Origin: Streptomyces parvus
Lineage (GTDB): Bacteria; Actinomycetota; Actinomycetes; Streptomycetales; Streptomycetaceae
Direction of reading: 5' to 3'
DNA: 64,000 nt
NCBI RefSeq assembly: GCF_014648875.1
Contig: NZ_BMRY01000011.1
Span: 1 to 64,000 of the forward strand
Shown here: positions 16,878 to 25,942 of the stretch, one piece after another
Layout: each line of letters opens with the position of its first letter
Numbering within the stretch: position 1 is the first letter of the stretch
Made by a program: the position numbers and the translations under genes
Notes under the pieces: model-generated
What the model saw: the letters and a program-made list of their open reading frames with translations, nothing else
What the model was told of the DNA's origin: nothing
Databases searched by the model: none

Positions 16878-17837
16878 TCAGCCCAGGCGGCGGACCGGCT
16901 GTCCGTCGAGGAACGCCCTGATGTCCTCCACCGCCTGGCCGTAGTACGTCTCGTAGTTGGCGCGTGAGACATAGCCCAGGTGCGGGGTGGCCAGCAGGCG
17001 CGGCGTGCTCCGCACCGGGTCGTCGGCCGGCAGCGGCTCGACGTCGAACACATCGGTCGCGGCCCCCGCGATGGTGCCCGCGTCCAGGGCGGCGAGCAGG
17101 GCGTCCGTGTCGACGATGGCCGCCCTGGAGGTGTTGATCAGATACGCGGTCGGGCGCATCCGGGCGAGTTCGGCCGCGCCGATCAGCCCCCGGGTCCGCT
17201 CGCCGAGCGCCAGGTGGACGGAGACGAAGTCGCTGCCGGCCAGCAGCTCGTCCTTGGAGGCGGCCAGGGTCGCACCGACCTCGTCGGTACGTTCCTTCGT
17301 GAGGTTCCGGCTCCAGGCCACCACGTCCATGCCGAAGGCCAGGCCCACCTGCGCCACCCGGGCGCCGATCTTCCCGAGCCCCAGCAGACCGAGCGTCCGC
17401 CCGTGCAGATCGGCCCCGAGGGTCGACTGCCAGGGCCCGCCCGTGCGGAGCGCCGTCGCCTCGGGGACGATCCCGCGGGCCAGGCCCAGCAGCAGGGCCC
17501 AGGTGAGTTCGACGGGCGGGGTGGAGGAGCTGGCGGTGCCGCAGACCTCGACACCGTGCCGCCGCGCGGCGTCGAAGTCGATGACGGAGTTGCGCATACC
17601 GGAGGCGACGAGCAGCCGCAGCCGGGGCAGCCGGGCGAACAGCTCGGCGGGGAAGGGCACCCGCTCGCGCAGGGTCACCACGATGTCGAAGCCGTCGAGG
17701 GCGGTGGCCGCCTCGTCCACCGTCGCGAGGTGCTCGGTGAACGTCACGATCTCGACGTCGTCGGTGACGGGCGACCAGTCGACGACGGTGGTGGCCACGG
17801 ACTGGAAGTCCTCGATGACGGCGCAGCGCAGCTTCAT
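16878..17837 (-). CDS. D-2-hydroxyacid dehydrogenase family protein
   Basis: A 319-residue NAD-dependent dehydrogenase of the D-isomer-specific 2-hydroxyacid family. The Rossmann motif LGLLGLGKIGARVAQVG and the family signature MRPTAYLINTSRAAIVD are visible. TPHLGYV carries the catalytic His, the Arg lies in NTSRAAIV, and the acidic residue lies in DVFDVEPLP. A phosphoglycerate, glyoxylate or hydroxypyruvate-type substrate is possible; specificity cannot be read. The ATG at 17837 has GAGAGAGG upstream; a frame 16 codons longer is less likely. No pathway partner is adjacent. Confidence 0.85.
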   Translation of the reverse strand: MKLRCAVIEDFQSVATTVVDWSPVTDDVEIVTFTEHLATVDEAATALDGFDIVVTLRERVPFPAELFARLPRLRLLVASGMRNSVIDFDAARRHGVEVCGTASSSTPPVELTWALLLGLARGIVPEATALRTGGPWQSTLGADLHGRTLGLLGLGKIGARVAQVGLAFGMDVVAWSRNLTKERTDEVGATLAASKDELLAGSDFVSVHLALGERTRGLIGAAELARMRPTAYLINTSRAAIVDTDALLAALDAGTIAGAATDVFDVEPLPADDPVRSTPRLLATPHLGYVSRANYETYYGQAVEDIRAFLDGQPVRRLG

Positions 17838-17926
17838 GGCAGCCTCTCTCCGGCCGGGCAGGGGTCGCCGTCCATGATCGCGCATCGCCCCGGCCGGGCC
17901 GGCAGAGGCCCCGGCTCGGGAGGGTG

Positions 17927-19339
17927 TCAGGAGGCCTCGGGCCCGTACCAGAGGGTGGTGGTGTTGCAGAACTCGCGGATGCCGTGCCCGGCCAGCTCAC
18001 GGCCGTAACCGGAGCGTTTGATCCCGCCGAAGGGCAGGGCGGGGTGCGAGGCGGTCATCCCGTTGAAGAAGACGCCGCCGGCCTCCAGGTCGCGGGCGCA
18101 GCGTTCCTGTTCGCCCTGGTCGCGGGTCCAGACGTTGGAACTGAGGCCGAAGGGGGTGTCGTTGGCCAGGTGGATCGCCTCGTCGAGGTCGGCGACCCGG
18201 TAGAGGGTGGCGACCGGGCCGAAGGTCTCCTCGCGGTGGATGCGCATGGCGGAGGTGATGCCGGCGAGGACGGTGGGCTCGTAGAACCAGCCGTTCTCCA
18301 GGCCGCCGCCGAGCTTGTCGGGGCGGCGTCCGCCGCACAGCGCCTCGGCACCTCGCCCGACGGCGTCGTCGACGAGTTCCTCCAGGTCGGTGCGGCCCTG
18401 CTCGGTGGAGAGCGGCCCGACGTCGGTCGCTTCCTCCAGCGGGTCGCCGACGGTCAGGGCCCGCATGCCCGCGGAGAAGGCTTCGGCGAACGCGTCGTAC
18501 ACGTCGGCGTGGACGATGAAGCGCTTGGCGGCGATGCAGGACTGGCCGTTGTTCTGGACGCGCGCGGTGACGGCGGTGGCGGCGGCCTTCTCCACGTCCG
18601 CGGAGGGCAGGACGAGGTAGGGGTCGCTGCCGCCGAGTTCCAGCACGGTCTTCTTGACCTCGTCGCCGGCGGTGGCGGCGACGGCTCGGCCGGCGGGTTC
18701 GCTGCCGGTGAGCGTGGCGGCGACGACGCGCGGGTCGCGCAGGACGGCCTCGACGGCGCCGGAGCCGATCAGCAGCGTACGGAAGCAGCCTGCAGGGAAT
18801 CCGGCCCGGTGGAAGAGGTCCTCCAGGTAGAGGGCGGTCTGCGGGACGTTCGACGCGTGTTTGAGGAGCCCGACGTTGCCCGCCATGAGGGCGGGTGCGG
18901 CGAAGCGCACCACCTGCCAGAGCGGGAAGTTCCACGGCATCACGGCGAGGACCACACCGAGCGGCCGGTAGCGGACCAGCGCGCGGGAGGCCCCGGAGTC
19001 CGCCACGTCGGCGGGGTCCGGGTGCTCGTCGGCGAGCAGCCCCTCGGCGCGGTCGGCGTACCAGCGCATCGCCTTCGCGCACTTGGCCGCCTCCGCGCGG
19101 GCCGCGGTGACGGGCTTGCCCATCTCCAGGGTCATCGTGCGGGCGATGGTGTCGCGGTCCTCGTCGAGGAGGTCGGCGGCCCGGTTCAGCCAGGCCGCGC
19201 GCTGCTCGAAGGGGGTGGTGCGGTACTGGCGGAAGGTCTCCGCGGCGGCGGTGATCCGGCGTTCGGTCTCGTCCTCGCCGAGGGCTTCGAATGACCTGAT
19301 CAGTTCGCCGTTCGCGGGGTTGACCGTCGCGATGGGCAT
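17927..19339 (-). CDS. gabD: NAD(P)-dependent succinate-semialdehyde dehydrogenase
   Basis: Aldehyde dehydrogenase superfamily, 470 residues. It has a start typical of the short SSADH group (MPIATVNPANGELIRSFEAL), the NAD(P) site PLGVVLAVMPWNFPLWQV, the general-base Glu in VLELGGSDPYLV, and the nucleophilic Cys in NNGQSCIAAKR. The C-terminal GGIKRSGYGRELAGHGI is also diagnostic. It would oxidise succinic semialdehyde to succinate in GABA catabolism; other short aliphatic aldehydes are possible. AAGGAGG lies 8 bp before the ATG. No GABA transaminase is in the window. Confidence 0.85.
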   Translation of the reverse strand: MPIATVNPANGELIRSFEALGEDETERRITAAAETFRQYRTTPFEQRAAWLNRAADLLDEDRDTIARTMTLEMGKPVTAARAEAAKCAKAMRWYADRAEGLLADEHPDPADVADSGASRALVRYRPLGVVLAVMPWNFPLWQVVRFAAPALMAGNVGLLKHASNVPQTALYLEDLFHRAGFPAGCFRTLLIGSGAVEAVLRDPRVVAATLTGSEPAGRAVAATAGDEVKKTVLELGGSDPYLVLPSADVEKAAATAVTARVQNNGQSCIAAKRFIVHADVYDAFAEAFSAGMRALTVGDPLEEATDVGPLSTEQGRTDLEELVDDAVGRGAEALCGGRRPDKLGGGLENGWFYEPTVLAGITSAMRIHREETFGPVATLYRVADLDEAIHLANDTPFGLSSNVWTRDQGEQERCARDLEAGGVFFNGMTASHPALPFGGIKRSGYGRELAGHGIREFCNTTTLWYGPEAS

Positions 19340-19424
19340 GGCAGTGACCTCCTTGCATCGGTAGTCCGACCGTGCCGCGCCGCACCGGTCCGCGCAACGC
19401 GGCCCTCCCCTCCCCCGCACGTAC

Positions 19425-19474
19425 CCGGCCGACGCGGATCATGCGTGCCCGGGGGCACGATCCGCGTCGGCCGG
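19425..19474. terminator. strong hairpin downstream of RsbW-like ATPase gene
   Basis: CCGGCCGACGCGGATC (19425-19440) pairs perfectly with 19459-19474. The loop itself contains a second small inverted repeat (GTGCCC/GGGCAC). It lies 27 bp beyond the stop of the minus-strand ATPase gene and upstream of gabD, so it would end the ATPase transcript before gabD. Confidence 0.65.
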
Positions 19475-19500
19475 TGTGCGGGCCGCCCTGCTCGGGCGGT

Positions 19501-19959
19501 CTACACGAGCGCCGCCGCCGGGATGTCGCGGGCGGTGCGGACGCCGGGCAGCGGGGCGTACGGGAGCAGTCCCGCGGTCTTCGGCGCCTCGGCGTAGCGG
19601 GTGAACCAGACCACTTTGCCGTCCGTGGTCCGGCAGGTGCCCCAGCTGTCGCTGAGGGCCATGACCCGGCTCAGCCCGCCGCCGGCCGGCAGGAGCCGGG
19701 GCATCCGGGCACTGTTGTTGGCGACGGACACGGTCACGTGCCGTCCGGTCCAGCGGAGTTCGAGGACGCAGGTGTTGCCGTCGCCGACATGCCGGTGGAC
19801 GTTGGTCAGGAGCTCGTCCAGGGCCCGGCACACCGGCCGGACGTGCAGATCGAGACTCCAGTGACGGAGGTGTGCGGCGGCGATCCGCCGCAGCTGGGAC
19901 ACGCGCTCTGCCGACACCTGCAGTTCGACCGAGTAGTGCCGGTCGAGTGGAACGGTCAT
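19501..19959 (-). CDS. RsbW/SpoIIAB-like anti-sigma ATP-binding protein
   Basis: A 152-residue GHKL-fold ATPase. The N box is ALDELLTNVHRHV. The GGG-containing stretch LPAGGGLSRVMALSDSWGT stands where the usual DxxGxGL G box would be, so the acidic residue of that motif is replaced. This family in Streptomyces is very large and includes anti-sigma kinases acting on anti-sigma-factor antagonists. Serine kinase function is inferred from the fold. No partner sigma factor or antagonist is next door. GAGGAG precedes the ATG. Confidence 0.75.
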   Translation of the reverse strand: MTVPLDRHYSVELQVSAERVSQLRRIAAAHLRHWSLDLHVRPVCRALDELLTNVHRHVGDGNTCVLELRWTGRHVTVSVANNSARMPRLLPAGGGLSRVMALSDSWGTCRTTDGKVVWFTRYAEAPKTAGLLPYAPLPGVRTARDIPAAALV

Positions 19960-20141
19960 CGTCGAGGCTCCTCACCACGAGGCCCACGTGCTTCACCACG
20001 TCGTACTTCACCCCGTCGTACGAACGACCCCCGATCACGAAGCGTGAGCACTTATCACTTCTGGGTCATTCCTCAGGGTGAGGCCGGTACGCCGGACACG
20101 CAACAGCTGGGCCGTCCGTGCTGGTGGGGGCCGGTGCCCGG

Positions 20142-22241
20142 TCACAGCAGGTAGGGCAGCAAGGTGTCCGGGGTGAGGGGCAGTTCGCGCAGCCGGGCGC
20201 CGGTGGCGTGGCGGACCGCGTTGCCGATGGCGGCGGCGGTGCCGACGATTCCGATCTCGCCGATGCCCTTGCTGCCCATGGGGTTGAGGTGGCGGTCGTC
20301 CTCCTCGATCCAGTGGGCCTGGATGTCGGCGGTGTCGGCGCAGACGGGCACGTGGTAGGAGGCGAGGTCCTTGGCGGTGAAGTCCCCGAAGACCGGGTCG
20401 ATGCCGCAGCCCTCGGTGAGGGCCATGCCGATGCCCATCACCATGCCACCGGTGAACTGGGAACGGGCGGTGCGCGCGTTGAGGATCCGCCCGGCGGCGT
20501 ACACCCCGAGGAGCCGGCGGACGCGCACCTCGCCGGTGACGGCGTCGACGGCCGTCTCGGCGAAGTGGGCGCCGAAGGCGTGCCGGGCGTACGGGGACTC
20601 GTCGGCGGTCTCCTGCTCGGTGTCGGCGGTGGTGGTGATCCCCTCGGCGGGGAGCGGCCCGGAGTGCCCGGCGAGGCGGGCGGCGAGGTCGGCGGCGGCC
20701 TTGTGGACGGCCCAGCCCCAGGAGGCGGTGCCGGAGGAACCGCCGGCCAGCGGGGCGGTGGGCAGGTCGGTGGAGCCGATGTCGACGTGGACGGCCGCGG
20801 GGTCGGTGCCCAGCGCGTCGGCGGCGATCTGGGCCAGCACGGTGCGGGCCCCGGTGCCGATGTCGGTGGCGTTGACCCGGATGGTCAGGGAGCCGTCGGG
20901 GGCGGCGTGGGCGCTCGCGGTGGACCGGGAGACGAGGACGGGGTACGTCGCGGAGGCGACGCCCGTACCGATGAGCCACCGGCCCTCCTGCCGGGCGGCG
21001 GGGCGGGGGTCGCGGTCGTGCCAACCGAACCGTGCGGCGCCGTCGCGCAGGCAGGCGGCGAGGCCGCGGCTGCTGAAGGGGCGGCCGCTGTCCGGTTCGG
21101 TCGCGGGTTCGTTGCGCAGCCGCAGCTCCACCGGGTCCAGGCCGAGCGCGGAGGCGAGTTCGTCCATGGCGGACTCCAGGGCGTACATCCCCGAGGCCTC
21201 CCCCGGGGCGCGCATCCAGGAGGGGCTGGGCACGTCGAGGGCGACCACCCGGTGCCCGGTGCGGCTGTTCGGCGAGGCGTACATGACGCGGGCGGGCACG
21301 GCGGCCTGCTCGACGAACTCCTTCACGGTGGAGGTCTGGGTGACCACCTCGTGGCTGACGGCGGTGAGCACGCCGTCGAGGTCCGCGCCGAGCCGGACCC
21401 GCTGGATCGTGGGGGCCCGGTGACCGACGACCTCGGCGAGCTGGGCCCGGGGGAAGACGAGTTTGACGGGGCGCCCGGTGTGCCGGGCGGCCATCGCGGC
21501 CAGGACTCCCTGGGGTCGGGTGGTGCCCTTCGAGCCGAAGCCGCCGCCGACGTGCTCGGAGACCACGGTGATGTGGTCGGGGCTCATTCCGAACGCCTGG
21601 GCGAGGCTGCCGCGGACCTTGTCGGAGCCCTGGCTGGAGTCGTGGACGGTGAGGTGGCCGTCGGACCACTCGGCGGTGGCAGCGTGCGGCTCCATGGGGT
21701 GGTTGTGCAGCGCGTCCATCCGGTACGTCGCGTCGACCTGGACGGGCGATGCGGCCAGGGCCTTCTCCACGTCGCCCCGGTTGCGGACGGCGGGGAACCC
21801 GCCGTTGGCCTCCTCGGGCGTGTACAGGCCGGGGTGGTCCTCGGTGAGGGTGACGTCGTGAGGGTCGCGTTCGTACTCGATGTGGAGCTCCCCGGCCCCG
21901 GTCCGGGCGGCTTCGAGCGAATCCGCGATCACGAGGGCGACCGGCATGCCGTGGTGCGGGACGCGCTCGTCCTGGAGCACGGCGAGGATCGGGTCGTCGG
22001 GCTCCTGGAGCCGGGGCGCGTTGTCGTGGGTGAGGACGGAGTGGACGCCGGGTACGGCGAGGGCGTCGACGGCCCGTACGGCGGTGACGCGTCCGGCGGC
22101 GACGGTGGCCGGGACGGTCCAGGCGTACAGGCAGCCGGCGGGGATGCGGTCGGCCGCGTACCGGGCGGTGCCGGTGACCTTGTCCCGGGCCTCTCTGCGG
22201 ACGACGGGCGCACCGGGGAACTGCGGGGCTTGCGTGGTCAT
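20142..22241 (-). CDS. paoC: aldehyde/xanthine oxidoreductase molybdenum-binding subunit
   Basis: A 699-residue large subunit of the xanthine dehydrogenase family. It has an N-terminal a/b hammerhead domain (REARDKVTGTARYAADR) and molybdopterin-binding segments EHVGGGFGSKG, SWMRAPGEASGMYALE and TDIGTGARTVLAQIAADALG. It ends with GSKGIGEIG, which holds the catalytic Glu near residue 670. The length and the partner genes match the periplasmic PaoABC class, but no Tat signal is obvious on this set. It is the third gene of a minus-strand operon, 108 bp after the FAD subunit. Aromatic aldehydes are the known PaoABC substrates; the natural one here is unknown. Confidence 0.9.
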   Translation of the reverse strand: MTTQAPQFPGAPVVRREARDKVTGTARYAADRIPAGCLYAWTVPATVAAGRVTAVRAVDALAVPGVHSVLTHDNAPRLQEPDDPILAVLQDERVPHHGMPVALVIADSLEAARTGAGELHIEYERDPHDVTLTEDHPGLYTPEEANGGFPAVRNRGDVEKALAASPVQVDATYRMDALHNHPMEPHAATAEWSDGHLTVHDSSQGSDKVRGSLAQAFGMSPDHITVVSEHVGGGFGSKGTTRPQGVLAAMAARHTGRPVKLVFPRAQLAEVVGHRAPTIQRVRLGADLDGVLTAVSHEVVTQTSTVKEFVEQAAVPARVMYASPNSRTGHRVVALDVPSPSWMRAPGEASGMYALESAMDELASALGLDPVELRLRNEPATEPDSGRPFSSRGLAACLRDGAARFGWHDRDPRPAARQEGRWLIGTGVASATYPVLVSRSTASAHAAPDGSLTIRVNATDIGTGARTVLAQIAADALGTDPAAVHVDIGSTDLPTAPLAGGSSGTASWGWAVHKAAADLAARLAGHSGPLPAEGITTTADTEQETADESPYARHAFGAHFAETAVDAVTGEVRVRRLLGVYAAGRILNARTARSQFTGGMVMGIGMALTEGCGIDPVFGDFTAKDLASYHVPVCADTADIQAHWIEEDDRHLNPMGSKGIGEIGIVGTAAAIGNAVRHATGARLRELPLTPDTLLPYLL

Positions 22242-22348
22242 GGCGGGGATCCTCGGGGGTCGGTGGTGCGGGAGGGCGACCGGTCCGGCGGGCTGAGCCG
22301 GGACGCGGGCGCTCGGCCCGGTCCGGCGGGTTCGGCCGGGACGGCGGA

Positions 22349-23350
22349 TCAGCCGGTCCGGGCCGGCTGCCGCTCCGTGAGTTCGCCGAGTACGTCCAGG
22401 GCGAGGCGGCGGGCGAGGTCCACCTTGAACGCGTTGTCGCGGAGCGGACGCGCCTCGGCCAGTTCGGCGATCAGGGCGTGCTGGAAGGCGGCGGGGGTGG
22501 CCGGGGCGTCACGCAGTTCGGCCTCGGCCCTGCGGGCCCGCCATGGCCGGTGGGCGACGCCGCCGAACGCGAGCGTGGCGTGCTCGACCCGGCCCGCCGC
22601 CACCCGGAGCGTCGCGGCGACGGAGACCAGCGCGAAGGCGAAGCTTGCCCGGTCGCGGGCCTTGCGGTAGCGGGAGACCGCCCCGGGCACCGGCGGCGGG
22701 AGCACCACCTCGGTGATCAGCTCGCCGGGCCTGATCACGGTGTCCTGGTCGGGGTTCTCCTCCGGGAGGCGGTGGAATTCGGTGAGCGGCACGGACCGTT
22801 CCCCCTCGGGCCCCAGGAGGTGCACGGTCGCGTCCAGCGCGGCGAGCGCCACGGCCATGTCGGACGGGTTGGTGGCCACGCACTCCGGCGAGTGCCCGAG
22901 GATCGCCAGGTCGCGGTGGGTTCCCTCGCGCGCGGGGCAGCCGGAGCCGGGAAGCCGTTTGTTGCAGGGCTTGGAGACGTCCTGGAAGTAGCGGCACCGG
23001 GTGCGCTGGAGCAGGTTGCCGCCGGTGGTGGCCGCGTTGCGGAGCTGGCCGGAGGCCCCGGCCAGCAGCGCCTGGGACAGGGCCGGGTAGTGCTCCGTCG
23101 CGTCGGGGTGAGCGGCGAGGTCGCTGTTGCGCACGGTGGCTCCGATGCTCAGACCGCCTTCCGCCGTCCGGGTCACCCGGTGCAGGGGCAGCCCCGAGAC
23201 GTCGATGAGGACCCGGGGTGTCTCCACACCGAGCTTCATCAGGTCCACCAGATTGGTGCCGCCGCCCAGGAAGCGGGCGCCGGGACCGGCCGCGCAGAGC
23301 CGGACGGCCTCGTCGGTGGAGGCGGGGCGCGCATAGCCGAAAGGTTTCAC
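22349..23350 (-). CDS. paoB: aldehyde/xanthine oxidoreductase FAD-binding subunit
   Basis: A 333-residue FAD-binding medium subunit. FAD motifs are ARFLGGGTNLVDLMKLGVE and GNLLQRTRCRYFQDVSKPCN. The second runs into a Cys-rich insertion (Cys in RTRC, KPC and SGC) like the [4Fe-4S] site described for PaoB and 4-hydroxybenzoyl-CoA reductase beta subunits. A CO-dehydrogenase-type flavoprotein C-terminal domain follows. The GTG start overlaps the TGA of the iron-sulfur subunit (GTGA), a clear sign of coupled translation. Confidence 0.9.
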   Translation of the reverse strand: MKPFGYARPASTDEAVRLCAAGPGARFLGGGTNLVDLMKLGVETPRVLIDVSGLPLHRVTRTAEGGLSIGATVRNSDLAAHPDATEHYPALSQALLAGASGQLRNAATTGGNLLQRTRCRYFQDVSKPCNKRLPGSGCPAREGTHRDLAILGHSPECVATNPSDMAVALAALDATVHLLGPEGERSVPLTEFHRLPEENPDQDTVIRPGELITEVVLPPPVPGAVSRYRKARDRASFAFALVSVAATLRVAAGRVEHATLAFGGVAHRPWRARRAEAELRDAPATPAAFQHALIAELAEARPLRDNAFKVDLARRLALDVLGELTERQPARTG

Positions 23351-23907
23351 TCGATCACGTCCTCGATGGCTTCGACGATCCGGGGATAGGCCCCGCACCG
23401 GCACAGGTTGCCGCTCATGCGTTCCCGGATCTCGGCGGCGTCGAGTGCGACCGGCCCGGTCGCGTCGTCCGGCCCGGTGACGTGCGAGGGGTGCCCGTCG
23501 GCGGCCTCGCGGAGCATGCCCACGGCCGAGCAGATCTGGCCGGGGGTGCAGAAGCCGCACTGGAGGGCGTCCCGCTCGACGAACGCCTGCTGCACCGGGT
23601 GCAGGCTCTCGCCGTCGGCGAGCCCCTCCACCGTGGTGATCACGGCGCCGTCCTGGGTGACGGTGAGCAGCAGGCAGCTGTTGACCCGCCGCTCGTCGAC
23701 GAGCACCGTGCAGGCTCCGCACTGGCCGTGGTCGCAGCCCTTCTTGGCTCCGGTGAGGCCGAAACTCTCGCGGAGCGTCTCCAGGACCGTGGCGCGGTGG
23801 TCGACGGTCAGCGTCGTCTCCTCGCCGTTGACGAAGAGGGTCACGGTGGAGTGTTCGTCGACGACCGGTTCCGGTTCGAGGTCCGCTCCGAGAGCGAGGG
23901 AATCCAT
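23347..23907 (-). CDS. paoA: aldehyde/xanthine oxidoreductase 2Fe-2S subunit
   Basis: A 186-residue electron-transfer subunit. The first [2Fe-2S] cluster is plant-ferredoxin-like (GCDHGQCGACTVLV, then NSCL). The second is in the helical domain (QCGFCTPGQICSA and LCRCGAYPRI). It is the first gene of the paoA-paoB-paoC operon and overlaps paoB by 4 bp. There is no Tat signal; the start MDSLALGADLEPEP is short, unlike exported E. coli PaoA. Cytosolic location is therefore likelier. No XdhC/PaoD-type cofactor-insertion chaperone lies in the window. Confidence 0.9.
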   Translation of the reverse strand: MDSLALGADLEPEPVVDEHSTVTLFVNGEETTLTVDHRATVLETLRESFGLTGAKKGCDHGQCGACTVLVDERRVNSCLLLTVTQDGAVITTVEGLADGESLHPVQQAFVERDALQCGFCTPGQICSAVGMLREAADGHPSHVTGPDDATGPVALDAAEIRERMSGNLCRCGAYPRIVEAIEDVIE

Positions 23908-23974
23908 GCGCGCGCCTTTCGCTTCGCCACGGGGCAGGTCCCGCCCCGGTCGTGCTCGGGTGTCTTCCGGCCGG

Positions 23975-24367
23975 TCAGCGGCTCTGCAGCCGCAGCCGGA
24001 CCTCCTGCTCCTGGTCGCCGGCGGCCGTGCCGACGACGCTCACCGCGAAGGCCCCGGTGAGATGCGTACGCAGCCGGTCGACGGCCCAGTAGCCGCCCTG
24101 GGCGTCCACCGTGACCGGTGCGGTGAGGTGGGCGGGGGTGGCGTCGGCCTTCGGCTCGGACACGTCGACGGTGGTGACCCAGACGGTCGGACGGGGGCCG
24201 GAGGTCTGCTCGGGGGTCTCGCCCATCGGGTGGTCGGAGGCGAAGCCGGTGGCGAGCACGTCGAACACGGTTCGGGCGTCCTCGGTGTCGCAGCGGCTGA
24301 GCGAGACCACCACCTCCCGGCCTGCCGGGTGCTCCTCGCCGCCGCTCTGCTCGGGAGTGCTGTTCAC
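23975..24367 (-). CDS. uncharacterised small protein, 130 residues
   Basis: No recognised family. It starts at a GTG preceded by GGAAGGA. The sequence has a beta-rich, soluble look: REVVVSLSRCDTEDARTVFD near the start, GPRPTVWVTTVDVSE in the middle, and repeated alternating strands to the C-terminus. No signal peptide or membrane span. It lies 67 bp upstream of paoA on the same strand, so it may share its promoter. A much longer open frame runs upstream of it but is the shadow of other genes. Confidence 0.55.
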   Translation of the reverse strand: MNSTPEQSGGEEHPAGREVVVSLSRCDTEDARTVFDVLATGFASDHPMGETPEQTSGPRPTVWVTTVDVSEPKADATPAHLTAPVTVDAQGGYWAVDRLRTHLTGAFAVSVVGTAAGDQEQEVRLRLQSR

Positions 24368-24521
24368 CGTGGTTCCTTCCGAGATGCCTGAACTTCCGGA
24401 GTGCGGGCAGGAGGGCTGTCCTGACTCGCAGTGGTGAAACCCGTTTCCTCTGAGATACCCATAAAACATGAATTGCTGTGAATAGCTGACTGATGCCCTT
24501 CTCTCGGGGTATGCCGATGAC

Positions 24522-24863
24522 ATGGATGTTCTGATGGCAGTCAATGCGGCCGATGCGCCCGACGGGACCACGCTCGCGGACGGCACGGGGGCTCTGGGGA
24601 TTTTCATGGGCGTCGTGGCAGTGGCCGTCGTGGCCCTGCTGATCGGCGGCTTCCTCCTCAGCAAGCGCAAGCACGACGCCGAGCCGCCGCCGCCCCAGCC
24701 CCATGAGCAGCCGGAGAAGCCCGAGCGGCGTACGCACATCGAGCAGACCGACCCGCATTCCTCCGACCGCTTCCCCGAGGACGGCCACGCCCTGTCGCCG
24801 TACGAGCTCAAGGACCACGGCAACCACCCGATGCCGCCCGACGAAGAACAGCCTCGCAACTGA
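24522..24863 (+). CDS. DUF6479-like single-pass membrane protein
   Basis: A 113-residue protein with one transmembrane helix near residues 27-46 (IFMGVVAVAVVALLIGGFLL). A stop-transfer KRK and a Pro/Glu/His-rich hydrophilic tail follow. I recognise the tail (SSDRFPEDGHALSPYELKDH) as the DUF6479 family found in Streptomyces. The start is the ATG at 24522 or the in-frame ATG at 24534; neither has a good ribosome binding site. The upstream 150 bp are unusually AT-rich for this window and probably contain the promoters of this gene and the divergent small protein. Function unknown. Confidence 0.65.
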   Translation: MDVLMAVNAADAPDGTTLADGTGALGIFMGVVAVAVVALLIGGFLLSKRKHDAEPPPPQPHEQPEKPERRTHIEQTDPHSSDRFPEDGHALSPYELKDHGNHPMPPDEEQPRN

Positions 24864-24919
24864 CCCGCCCGTCCCCAGGGGGGCGCGTCACGCCGGCCCC
24901 CTCTGTCCAGGAGGTAGTG

Positions 24920-25834
24920 ATGGCCGGCTCGGCCGCCGACCGACGTACGCGTCTCACGGTCCTGGTCGCGCTCGCGGCCAACCTCGTGATCGCGGCGGCC
25001 AAGACCGTGGGCGGACTGGCCTCCGGCTCCCCCGCCCTGCTGTCCGAGGCCGCCCACTCGGTCGCCGACAGCCTGAACGAGGTGTTCCTCCTCGCCGCGC
25101 TCCGGCGCAGCCGCCGTCCCGCCGACGCCCGTCATCCGTTCGGATACGGCAAGGAGCGCTTCTTCTGGGCGCTGCTGGCCGCTGTCGGTATCTTCGTGAT
25201 GGGCGGTTGTTTCTCGTTCTACCAGGGGCTCTCCGCGCTGCGCCGGGACGAGCAGGAGTCGCCCGAGGGGTACACGGCGGGGCTGATCGTTCTGGGCGTC
25301 GCCTTCGTCGCCGAGGCCACCTCCCTCACCCGCGCCCTGCACCAGGCGCGTGGCGAGAAGCGCGGTTCGCTGGACCCGGCGCTGCGTACCGTCATCGCGG
25401 AGGACAGCACGGCGGTCCTCGGCGTGACCCTGGCGATGGCGGGGATGGGGCTGCATCTGGCCACCGGCAGTGTGGTGTGGGAGGCTGCGGCCTCGCTGGG
25501 GATCGGGCTGCTGCTCGTGTACGTGGCCTTCCGGCTCGGACGGGACGCCCGCGACCAGCTGATCGGCGAGGCCGTCGATCCGGAGCTGCGCCGCGATCTG
25601 GTGGGCTTCCTGATGCGCCAGGGAGAGATCGACAACGTCGCCGAGCTGCTCACGATGCGTCTCGGCATGGACTCGGTCCTGGTGGCCGCCCGGATCGACC
25701 TCGCCCCCGGTATCGACAGCGAGCGCGTCGAGGAGGTCTCGATGCGTATCAGGGAGGCGATGGCCGACCGGTGGCCGCAGGCCGACCAGGTCTTCCTCGA
25801 CATCACGAACGCCCCGCCGCGCACCGGGCTGTGA
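24920..25834 (+). CDS. cation diffusion facilitator family transporter
   Basis: A 304-residue inner-membrane metal/proton antiporter of the CDF family. About six transmembrane helices span residues 12-195. TM2 carries SEAAHSVADSLNE (His46 and Asp50, metal site), and TM5 carries AEDSTAVLG, the ED-type motif of the SLC30A9-like branch. This replaces the HxxxD of YiiP-type zinc exporters. A cytosolic ferredoxin-like domain occupies the C-terminus. The metal (Zn, Co, Fe or Mn) cannot be assigned. The ATG at 24920 suits the AGGAGG site 5 bp upstream better than the GTG at 24917. Confidence 0.85.
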   Translation: MAGSAADRRTRLTVLVALAANLVIAAAKTVGGLASGSPALLSEAAHSVADSLNEVFLLAALRRSRRPADARHPFGYGKERFFWALLAAVGIFVMGGCFSFYQGLSALRRDEQESPEGYTAGLIVLGVAFVAEATSLTRALHQARGEKRGSLDPALRTVIAEDSTAVLGVTLAMAGMGLHLATGSVVWEAAASLGIGLLLVYVAFRLGRDARDQLIGEAVDPELRRDLVGFLMRQGEIDNVAELLTMRLGMDSVLVAARIDLAPGIDSERVEEVSMRIREAMADRWPQADQVFLDITNAPPRTGL

Positions 25835-25942
25835 CCCCGGGCGGTCGCGGCCCGCGTTGCGGGACCGGGCGGGCCGGTCAAGGCTGGTTGCTGGACCGCA
25901 GCGGCCGGGCAGGACGCCGCTCCCCGAAGAAGGCAGTGGACC

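Noticed and set aside
20118..22670. 850-residue plus-strand frame opposite paoC
   Set aside because: Gly/Asp/Val-rich antisense shadow typical of high-GC DNA. The minus strand encodes clear molybdoenzyme subunits with intact motifs.
24500..24521. GGGTAT near the DUF6479 gene as a SigB-type -10 box
   Set aside because: No GTTT-type -35 element at 14-16 bp, and it sits too close to the start codon to be convincing.
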